DNA of 64,000 nucleotides from an uncultured Lachnospiraceae bacterium (GTDB taxonomy: Bacteria; Bacillota; Clostridia; Lachnospirales; Lachnospiraceae): the NCBI GenBank assembly GCA_910588875.1, contig CAJURT010000017.1, positions 6,397 through 70,396 of the forward strand. The letters are read 5' to 3'. The notes beneath the pieces are model-generated. The model made no database searches, was not told the DNA's origin, and saw only the letters and a program-made list of their open reading frames with translations. A program made the translations under genes and the position numbers. Position 1 is the first letter of the stretch. Each line of letters begins with the position of its first letter. Below, in pieces: positions 57,680-64,000 of this stretch.

Positions 57680-60600
57680 ATGATAACATATGAGAATACA
57701 AAGACAATCTACGACCTGGTAAAACATGCAGGCCAGGAACACGGGGATCACGTTTTTCTTCGTTATGAGGAGAATGACGTGATTTTTGACGTTACCTACC
57801 GGGAGTTTGCCGCACAGTGCAGCGCGGTGGCGGCCTGGGCGGCGGTTCAGGACAGGCAGTTTGGCCACAAGGTAAAGGTGGGGCTTTTGGGCAGCAGCAG
57901 CCACCATTACCTGGCTGTGATGCTGGGGGTGATGAGCAATGGCAATGTGAGTGTTCCGCTGGATATCCAGATGAATGTGGAAACTTTTGCTGACTGTTTA
58001 AACCGCTCGGACGTGGACATCCTGTTCTATGACTGGGACCACCATGCCTTGGTGGAGGGGGTAAAGGGGAAGTGCCCGAGGGTAAAGGAGTATATATCCC
58101 TGCAGCATGGCCGCCATGTGCCCTGTTCGGACAATATCCTTCAGGAGTATGCCGGGCAGACGGTGGAGCCGGAGGTGTCGGAGAAGGATCTGGCGATGAT
58201 TCTGTTTACCTCAGGAACCACAGGGCGCGGCAAGGGCGTGATGCTCTCCAATGGAAACCTGATTGACAATACCTTCTGTACCACTGATACTGACCATCCG
58301 GAACGGGAGGTTTATCTGAATGTGCTGCCGATCCACCATGTGTTCTGCATCAACGGCGACGTGCTGATCGTGCTGCGCTATGGAGGTACGTTGTGCCTGA
58401 ACCGGGATATGGCCAAGCTGGCGGCACATATCCAGCTGTTCCAGCCCACGGTCATCCGCATGGTACCTATGATTGCCAAGACTTTGTACAACAGGATTGC
58501 CATCATGTCGCGGCAGGCCGGGCAGCCGGCGGGCAAGGTACGTACCCAGGTTCTGGGGAAACATCTGCACAAGATCATCAGTGGAGGCGGATACTTAGCG
58601 CCGGATCTGGCGGCCAATTACCGCGGGCTGGGGATTTCCATTGCCCAAGGCTATGGCATGTCGGAGTGCTCGCCGAAGATTGCCTCCCCGGACTGGAGCC
58701 GCCCGGATAAGGTTGCCTCGGTAGGCCGGATTGTGGACCGTTGCCAGGTGCGGATCGTGGAGGGGGAGATCCAGGTAAAGAGCCCGTCGGTGATGATGGG
58801 ATATTACAAGGAGCCGGACAGGACTGCGGAGGCGATTACGGAGGATGGCTGGCTGTGCACAGGGGATCTTGGCTATGTGGATGAGGAGGGTTTCCTCTAT
58901 CTGACAGGAAGGAAGAAAAACCTGATTATCTTGAGCAACGGGGAGAATGTGGCGCCGGAGCAGCTGGAAAATTTGTTTGAGGATGACCGGGTCATTGAGG
59001 ATATCCTGGTATTTGGGGAGAATGACATGGTGACGGCGGAGGTGTACCCCAACTTCAAATATGCCGAGGTGGCAGGCATCACGGATATCGAAGGCGTGGT
59101 GGGGGAGATTATCCGCAAACATAATGAGGCATTGCCTACCTTTAAGCGGATCCTGAATTTCCGTCTCCGGGAGACTCCTTTTGCCAAGACTTCTTCAAAA
59201 AAGATCATCCGCAGCCAGTATTTCAGCCAGAGGCAGAAGGAGGAGGCGGAATTACAGAATGTCCGCCAGCCGGAAAACGGGCGGCAGGAGCAGATCTATG
59301 GCTGTATTGCGGCTGTGCTGGGGCACAGGCGTTTCGGGATTGATACGGACATCTATACCGCGGGCCTCGATTCTTTGGGAAGCGTGATGCTGCTGACCGA
59401 TTTGTATGAACAGCTGGGGGTATCCATCACTTTAAATGACCTTGCCAGCCATACGACAGTGCTGGCGCTGGAAAGCTTCATACGGGAGGCAAAGGAGCAG
59501 GAACCGGTGGATTTCACGGTGCAGGAGATCTACCCGCTGACCAACCTCCAACTCTATTTTGCCTATGTCATGCGGGGCAATACCACCGCGAACCTGCCGT
59601 TCCTTTTTAAGCTGGATGGGAGCGTGGACCTGGAGAGACTGAGGAAAGCCGTGGAGGATGTTTTTGACATACATCCGGGGCTGAAAGCCGTGGTGCAGCT
59701 TCATGAAGGGGTTTTTAAGAATTTCCGCCACGATGGGAAGCGGGTGGAGGTGCCGGTGGAGTCCATGAGCGATGAGCAGTGGAAGGAGTACAAAAAAGGC
59801 CTTTTAAAGCCATATATGTATACGGAGGGCGAGCCCCTGTACCATGTGGGGATTTACCGCACCGACTCGGCCAATTACCTGTTCTTTGACATTGCCCATA
59901 TCATGGGGGACGGCATCACGATGAATGTGCTGTTTGAGGACATCAGCCGTCTCTATGCCGGTGAGCAGGTGGAGAAGGAGAAGTATAGCTTTTTTGAGTA
60001 TATCCTGGATGAGAAGGACCGTGACGCAAGGGGGTTAAGGTCAGAGAACGAAGCGTATTTCAGAAAGCTGATGGAGGGCTTTAGGATCCGTAAAAGCATT
60101 CTGAACTTAAAGGATTCCTACGACCTCTTCCGGGGGGAGAACGCGGTGCTAAAGGAGCGTTTTGAAAGCCTGAACCGTAAGACGCTGACAGCATTCGGCC
60201 GCAAGCATGGGATATCGGAGAATGCAATCTTTTTGACGGCCTACAATTACTGCATCGGCATTTTCAGCAACGAGAAGGATACGGTCAGTTCGAGCATCCA
60301 CAGCGGGCGGACGGACAGCCGCTGGGCGAGGCTGGCAGGGCCATTGTTTTTGACGTATTATTTCCGGTATACGAACGTGCCGCATGAGACGGTGCCGGAA
60401 CTTCTGCAGAAATCAGGGCGGCAGATCATGGATACCATGCGCTGCTATATTTCCAACCTGCATGCGGACGAGATGTTTTTTCAGTACCAGGGCGATATCC
60501 TGAATATCAGCCAGATCGGCGGCGCACCGGCACAGCGGATGAAGATCCAGCTGGATTCCCTGCCGTTCCATCTCCAGGTGATGTCGGATGAGAAGGGGTA

Positions 60601-61285
60601 TTCCTATGAACTGCGTTATTGGAAGAACCGGTTTGACCAGGCACAGCTGAAAATATTTATGATCTGCCTGGAGGCAGTCGTGGCGGCAATGTTAGAGGAG
60701 CCGTCGGTGAGGCGGTTAAAGAAGCATCTGCCGGAGACGGTATATCCCAGGCACTACCGGGTTACTGCGGGGGCGGTCAACCGGGAGGCGGGCTGCGAAC
60801 TGATCCCGGAGGTGAGCCGGGACACGCGGGTGAAGGCGTATGTTTTTGATGACGGGTGCCGCAAGCAGCCGTTTGGCGCCTGGGGCAATCTCTATATCAT
60901 GGACCATCCGACGAGCGGCTGGGTGGATAAGATCACCAATCCTTATGGGGCAGGGGTTTTGTACCAGACCGGGCGTGTGGCCAGGATCCTGCCGGACGGC
61001 GGCCTGGACCTGCTGGAAAACGGCGGAAGGACGGTGATGCAGGAGGGCATTGCCGGGAGAAATTTCCTGGATTTGGCAAGGCTGGAGGGCATTCTGCGGG
61101 ACTATGAGGGCATCAGCGAGGCAAACGCGTATGTGCGCTATGCAGAAGGCAACAAAACCATCTTGGAGGCAGAGGTCGCCGGGAGCGGGGAACTGGACTT
61201 TGAGGCGCTTAAAAGGTATCTGGAGGAAAATTGCGAGAAGGCGCTGGTACCGGAAAAAATTCTTGTAAAAGAAAAGCACTTGTGA
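57680..61285 (+). CDS. Orphan NRPS-like synthetase (adenylation, carrier, condensation)
   Basis: From ATG 57680 the protein has 1201 residues; an in-frame ATG at 57620 lies inside the promoter. An adenylation domain (1-515) has LFTSGTTGRGKG, YGMSECSPKI, GWLCTGDLG and the final Lys region. A carrier domain has the phosphopantetheine Ser in GLDSLG (562-567). A condensation-like domain (615-1010) has HIMGDG (740-745), where the usual HHxxxDG has only one His. The C-terminal ~190 residues (1011-1201) look like a partial adenylate-forming tail with no thioesterase. It may load and transfer one acyl or amino acid unit; the product is unknown. Confidence 0.88.
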   Translation: MITYENTKTIYDLVKHAGQEHGDHVFLRYEENDVIFDVTYREFAAQCSAVAAWAAVQDRQFGHKVKVGLLGSSSHHYLAVMLGVMSNGNVSVPLDIQMNVETFADCLNRSDVDILFYDWDHHALVEGVKGKCPRVKEYISLQHGRHVPCSDNILQEYAGQTVEPEVSEKDLAMILFTSGTTGRGKGVMLSNGNLIDNTFCTTDTDHPEREVYLNVLPIHHVFCINGDVLIVLRYGGTLCLNRDMAKLAAHIQLFQPTVIRMVPMIAKTLYNRIAIMSRQAGQPAGKVRTQVLGKHLHKIISGGGYLAPDLAANYRGLGISIAQGYGMSECSPKIASPDWSRPDKVASVGRIVDRCQVRIVEGEIQVKSPSVMMGYYKEPDRTAEAITEDGWLCTGDLGYVDEEGFLYLTGRKKNLIILSNGENVAPEQLENLFEDDRVIEDILVFGENDMVTAEVYPNFKYAEVAGITDIEGVVGEIIRKHNEALPTFKRILNFRLRETPFAKTSSKKIIRSQYFSQRQKEEAELQNVRQPENGRQEQIYGCIAAVLGHRRFGIDTDIYTAGLDSLGSVMLLTDLYEQLGVSITLNDLASHTTVLALESFIREAKEQEPVDFTVQEIYPLTNLQLYFAYVMRGNTTANLPFLFKLDGSVDLERLRKAVEDVFDIHPGLKAVVQLHEGVFKNFRHDGKRVEVPVESMSDEQWKEYKKGLLKPYMYTEGEPLYHVGIYRTDSANYLFFDIAHIMGDGITMNVLFEDISRLYAGEQVEKEKYSFFEYILDEKDRDARGLRSENEAYFRKLMEGFRIRKSILNLKDSYDLFRGENAVLKERFESLNRKTLTAFGRKHGISENAIFLTAYNYCIGIFSNEKDTVSSSIHSGRTDSRWARLAGPLFLTYYFRYTNVPHETVPELLQKSGRQIMDTMRCYISNLHADEMFFQYQGDILNISQIGGAPAQRMKIQLDSLPFHLQVMSDEKGYSYELRYWKNRFDQAQLKIFMICLEAVVAAMLEEPSVRRLKKHLPETVYPRHYRVTAGAVNREAGCELIPEVSRDTRVKAYVFDDGCRKQPFGAWGNLYIMDHPTSGWVDKITNPYGAGVLYQTGRVARILPDGGLDLLENGGRTVMQEGIAGRNFLDLARLEGILRDYEGISEANAYVRYAEGNKTILEAEVAGSGELDFEALKRYLEENCEKALVPEKILVKEKHL

Positions 61286-61308
61286 TATTTCAGGCTGTGT
61301 GATATACT
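61280..61308 (+). promoter_or_regulatory. Promoter of the queuosine salvage operon
   Basis: TTGTGA (61280-61285) and TATACT (61303-61308) are 17 bases apart. The -35 overlaps the stop codon of the preceding gene. The riboswitch begins about 16 bases after the -10. Confidence 0.7.
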
Positions 61309-61323
61309 TGGCAGAGTGAGAAT

Positions 61324-61360
61324 AGACTGGTTCGAAAACCTCCCAGTATAAAAAACTAGG
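61324..61360 (+). ncRNA. preQ1-I riboswitch aptamer
   Basis: ACTGG...CCAGT forms the P1 stem (61326-61330 with 61343-61347 or so), the loop reads TTCGAAAACCT, and the tail ATAAAAAACTAGG supplies the A-rich strand and CUA that fold back in preQ1 class I aptamers. Size (about 35 bases) and order match the class. It stands upstream of queuosine salvage genes, which is the known context. Confidence 0.88.
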
Positions 61361-61385
61361 CACAAGAGTACACACTGCCAGAGCA

Positions 61386-61450
61386 GGGTGCCGTTTTTGC
61401 TGCAGTTTTTGTCGGGGGACGACAGGGACTCACAGAGACGGCGCTTTTTT
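61386..61450 (+). terminator. Riboswitch-controlled terminator
   Basis: GGTGCCGT near 61387 pairs with ACGGCGCT near 61438-61445 (with wobbles), followed by six T residues. It lies between the preQ1 aptamer and queK, so it is the probable expression platform. Confidence 0.65.
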
Positions 61451-61491
61451 GATACATTTCAATAAGAATGGGAGAGAAAGGAAAGAAACAC

Positions 61492-62481
61492 GTGCAAAGA
61501 ACAAAACGACGGCGGGTAGTGATTGATTGTGACCCGGGGATTGATGATAGCCTGGCGTTAATGCTGGCACTTTCCATGGAGGAAGTGGAGGTGGCCGGGA
61601 TAACGGTGGTCTGCGGCAACGGCCCGGTGGAATTAGGGTTTTCTAATGCAAAAAAAGTTCTGAGGCAGATGGGAAGGCTTGACGTGCCGGTATTTAGGGG
61701 GGCAGAACATCCTCTGAAAAGAGAGTATGTCAGCGCGTTGGACACGCACGGGCGGGATGCCCTGGGAGAGAGTTTTTTACCGGAGGTGCCCGGAGGGGAG
61801 CAGCCGGAGGGAGCGGTGGATTTCCTGGAGAAAGAACTTTTAAAGGGGGGATGTTCGGTGATTGCGCTGGGGCCGCTGACAAACCTGGCATTGCTGGCAG
61901 AACGGTCGCCTCAGGCATTTGGCTGTGCGGAGGAATTGGTTTCGATGGGCGGTAATTTCCGGAGCCATGGGAACTGTTCCCCGGTGGCGGAATACAATTA
62001 TTGGGCAGACCCGGATGCGGCGGCATTGGTATATGAAGCCGCGTCTAGGCTGGGGAAAAAGATCCATATGGTAGGGCTGGATGTGACGAGGCGGATTGTG
62101 CTGACCCCGGATTTGCTGGAGTATATGAAGAGGCTGAATTCCAAGACGGGGGAATTTGTCCAGGCAATTACGAAGTTTTATTTAGATTTTCACTGGGAGT
62201 GGGAACACATCATTGGCTGTGTGGTCAACGACCCGCTGGCAGTGGCATATTTTGCGGACCGGGGGATGTGCAGCGGCCTGGAGGCCTATGTGGCAATTGA
62301 GACCGGGGGGATAGCCATGGGGCAGAGTGTCGTGGATGCCGCCGGATTTTACCGGAGGGAGGCAAACGCGGTGGTGTTGACAGAGACAGACCCATTGAGG
62401 TTTTTTAGGATGTTTTTTGGCAGGATTCTGAAACTGGAGGAAAAAAAGCTGGATTTGCTGGAGGATTTGGTGCGTCAATAA
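61492..62481 (+). CDS. queK: Nucleoside hydrolase family protein, probable queuosine hydrolase
   Basis: The protein has the nucleoside hydrolase Asp cluster DCDPGIDDSLALMLAL and the late NYWADPDAAALVYE motif. A GTG start at 61492 has AAGGAAAG upstream and is favoured; ATG 61468 lacks a ribosome binding site. Followed by an ECF-type transporter subunit and a radical SAM protein behind a preQ1 riboswitch, it matches QueK, reported in Clostridioides difficile to release queuine from queuosine nucleoside. A general purine nucleosidase cannot be excluded by sequence, but context is strong. Confidence 0.87.
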   Translation: MQRTKRRRVVIDCDPGIDDSLALMLALSMEEVEVAGITVVCGNGPVELGFSNAKKVLRQMGRLDVPVFRGAEHPLKREYVSALDTHGRDALGESFLPEVPGGEQPEGAVDFLEKELLKGGCSVIALGPLTNLALLAERSPQAFGCAEELVSMGGNFRSHGNCSPVAEYNYWADPDAAALVYEAASRLGKKIHMVGLDVTRRIVLTPDLLEYMKRLNSKTGEFVQAITKFYLDFHWEWEHIIGCVVNDPLAVAYFADRGMCSGLEAYVAIETGGIAMGQSVVDAAGFYRREANAVVLTETDPLRFFRMFFGRILKLEEKKLDLLEDLVRQ

Positions 62482-62530
62482 AGAGAAATGCCGGCAGATT
62501 AAAAGGAAGGAAAGTAAGGAGAGTGGGAAA

Positions 62531-63133
62531 ATGAATGAGAGAAAAAAACAGAAGGTTTCCGTGTACCGGCTCTGCCTGGTAGCGATGGCGATAGTGATGA
62601 ATGTGGCGGGGGCACAGCTGGCGCTGGCCTTGCGGCTCCCCATTTATCTGGACAGTATAGGGACAATCCTGGCAGGGGTGCTGCTGGGGCCGGTTTATGG
62701 GATGCTGCCGCCCTTGTTGAGCGGGATTTTTCTGGGGATGACGATTGATATCTATTCCCTGTATTTTGCACCGGCAGGGATGGCTGTCGGGCTGATGAGC
62801 GGGCTGGCCCGGCAACTGGGCCTGGTTCAGAAAAGGAGGCTGTGGGCTGCTGCCGCCATGGTGACAGTGCCAGGCACCCTGGCCAGTTCGCTAATCTGTT
62901 CCGTATTGTTTGGCGGAGTCACCTCCTCGGGGTCTATGGTGTTGGTGCAGCTTTTGGCCCGGACACCCTTGGGGATGACGGCCAGTATTTTTGTGGTGCA
63001 GATTGTGACGGATTACCTGGATCGTTTCATCAGCCTGTTTTTTGTGGCGGTATTGCTGAAGACACTGCCTTATGACGTAAAGAGCCGATGGGAAGGGGGG
63101 ATGCGGCATGGGGATTCCACAAAGCCGTTATAG
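62531..63133 (+). CDS. qrtT: ECF-type S component, probable queuosine/queuine importer
   Basis: The 200-residue protein has five or six hydrophobic segments with the small, Gly-rich helices of ECF transporter S components (LRLPIYLDSIGTILAGVLLG). The riboswitch context matches the QrtT family, which brings queuosine or queuine into the cell. It needs the shared ECF ATPases and T subunit, which are not in the window. It overlaps queL by 26 bases, showing tight coupling. Confidence 0.85.
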   Translation: MNERKKQKVSVYRLCLVAMAIVMNVAGAQLALALRLPIYLDSIGTILAGVLLGPVYGMLPPLLSGIFLGMTIDIYSLYFAPAGMAVGLMSGLARQLGLVQKRRLWAAAAMVTVPGTLASSLICSVLFGGVTSSGSMVLVQLLARTPLGMTASIFVVQIVTDYLDRFISLFFVAVLLKTLPYDVKSRWEGGMRHGDSTKPL

Positions 63134-63806
63134 CCGGATTACGGAGAAGCACCCGCGGGAGATCTGCCTTTTGCGGGCATTCCCCTGTGCCTGGGGGAAA
63201 TGTTCGTTCTGTGATTACATAGAAGATAACGGCCGGGACGGGAAGGCGATGGTGGCGTTAAACCGGGAGGTATTAGGGCAGGTGACCGGGGAATTTGGCG
63301 TTTTGGAGGTCATCAATTCCGGGAGTTTCTTTGAACTGCCCAAACAGACGCAGGAGGATGTCTGCGGGGTGATAGAGGATAGGGGGATTGGCCGCCTGTT
63401 CTGCGAGTCACACTGGATGTACCGCCGGCATGTGGCCGGCATGCGCAGGCAGATGAGGGTACCGGTGGTGTTTAAGATCGGGGTGGAGACCTTTGACTAT
63501 GATTTCCGCCAGCGGGTGCTGAATAAGAACGCGGGCTTTCGGGAGCCGCAGGAGGTGGCAGAGTACTTTGATTCGCCGTGCCTGATGGTGGGGGTCCGGG
63601 GGCAGACGAAGGCGATGATCGCACATGATATCGATTGCCTGAAAAGATATTTCCGCCTGGGGACTGTGAATGTGTATAACAATAATACCACCCCGATCCG
63701 AAGGGATGACGGGCTGGTGCAGTGGTTTATGGAGGAGTACCGGTGGCTGTTTGATGACCCGGCGGTGGAAGTGCTATATGAGATTACCGATTTTGGGGTC
63801 GGTTGA
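63108..63806 (+). CDS. queL: Radical SAM protein, probable queuine lyase QueL
   Basis: The 232-residue protein has a Cys motif CAWGKCSFCDY (CX4CX2C, one residue longer than the usual first spacing) near residue 27, suitable for the SAM-bound 4Fe-4S cluster. Its length and neighbours match QueL, which cuts queuine back to preQ1 so it can enter tRNA through the bacterial Tgt route. The start at 63108 lies within the qrtT gene; GGAAGGGGGG lies upstream, and an ATG at 63101 is in another frame. Confidence 0.87.
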   Translation: MGIPQSRYSRITEKHPREICLLRAFPCAWGKCSFCDYIEDNGRDGKAMVALNREVLGQVTGEFGVLEVINSGSFFELPKQTQEDVCGVIEDRGIGRLFCESHWMYRRHVAGMRRQMRVPVVFKIGVETFDYDFRQRVLNKNAGFREPQEVAEYFDSPCLMVGVRGQTKAMIAHDIDCLKRYFRLGTVNVYNNNTTPIRRDDGLVQWFMEEYRWLFDDPAVEVLYEITDFGVG

Positions 63807-63820
63807 TTTTTGTGTAAGTT

Positions 63821-63861
63821 TTTTCTCAAAAACTACTGGACTAATTCGGTGTTTTGTGAGA
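63821..63861 (+). repeat. Inverted repeat after queL
   Basis: TTTTCTCAAAAAC and GTTTTGTGAGAAAA pair with one bulge. It lies 15 bases after the queL stop and may end the operon, though no clear T run follows. Confidence 0.4.
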
Positions 63862-63880
63862 AAATACAAGAAGGTATGAT
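63853..63880 (+). promoter_or_regulatory. Putative promoter of the gene at the window end
   Basis: TTTGTG and TATGAT (63875-63880) are 16 bases apart. A leader of about 115 bases follows, with a 13-base stem TTAACG...CGTTAA (about 63890-63956) enclosing GC-rich hairpins. Confidence 0.4.
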
Positions 63881-63995
63881 GTGATTAATTTAACGATTCC
63901 AAGGCCTGCCCCCATGCGGCCAGGCAGGGAGGGCGGGGGTTGGGACCGTTAAGCCGCGTACTTCAGGAAATTACATAGTTGAAAGGAGTTTTAAC

Positions 63996-64000
63996 ATGAT
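63996..64000 (+). CDS. Start of a gene cut by the window edge
   Basis: GAAAGGAG lies nine bases before an ATG at 63996-63998, the spacing used by other genes here. Only the first five bases are inside the window, so the product cannot be named. Confidence 0.5.

Noticed and set aside
61331..61341. GGTTCGAAAACC resembling a tRNA T-arm
   Set aside because: No acceptor, D-arm or anticodon arm surrounds it; the flanks fit a preQ1-I aptamer much better.

Overview
The window looks like a chromosomal segment of a gut-type anaerobic Firmicute of the Lachnospiraceae (Enterocloster/Hungatella-like; inferred from gene content, moderately high GC, strong AGGAGG ribosome binding sites and TTGACA/TATAAT promoters, not from a marker gene). 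No rRNA, tRNA, CRISPR array, insertion sequence or phage gene was seen. 

Layout. (1) 1-4295: AraC-type regulator (5' end outside the window) and a three-gene TRAP transporter. (2) 4376-7132: MOFRL glycerate 2-kinase and an enolase-like protein that lacks several enolase catalytic residues. (3) 7201-15437: NADP-type glutamate dehydrogenase followed, 6 bases later, by a 1577-residue multidomain protein (HD, helical repeats, nucleotidyltransferase, GNAT-like, phosphoribosyltransferase-like), a lactate dehydrogenase-like protein and an iron-sulfur-flavoprotein-like protein. This is the least understood operon here. (4) 15461-18684: secreted nuclease, MarR regulator with a small Cys-containing protein, an acidic lipoprotein and a histidine-kinase remnant. 

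(5) 18789-55991: a large purine (urate/xanthine) catabolism island. The leftward arm is a YheO-like regulator, dpaL (ygeX), ygeY, ygeW and a carbamate kinase. The rightward arm is ssnA, ygfK, hydA, a TetR regulator, an NCS2 purine permease, a NuoF/GltD-like flavoprotein, an [FeFe] hydrogenase, a fused selenium-type xanthine dehydrogenase, and a full molybdenum supply line (mocA-modE fusion, a molybdopterin-binding protein, moaC, moaA, MOSC-mogA fusion, modABC, xdhC-like). Between the arms lies a sigma-54 activator followed by a classical -24/-12 promoter and four genes (MalY-type PLP enzyme, AbgT transporter, M24 peptidase, CoA-disulfide-reductase-like enzyme with rhodanese). The promoters of the two arms share a 51-base block, which suggests common control. 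The genes suggest purine uptake, hydroxylation by a Mo/Se enzyme, ring opening by SsnA/HydA/YgeY, diaminopropionate and carbamoyl chemistry giving pyruvate, ammonia and ATP, with electrons exchanged through YgfK, the GltD-like protein and hydrogenase. 

(6) 55986-61285: a fucosyltransferase-like gene and a divergent orphan NRPS-like gene (adenylation, carrier, condensation). (7) 61280-63806: a preQ1-I riboswitch and terminator controlling queK-qrtT-queL, a queuosine/queuine salvage operon. (8) 63853-64000: promoter, structured leader and first bases of a further gene.
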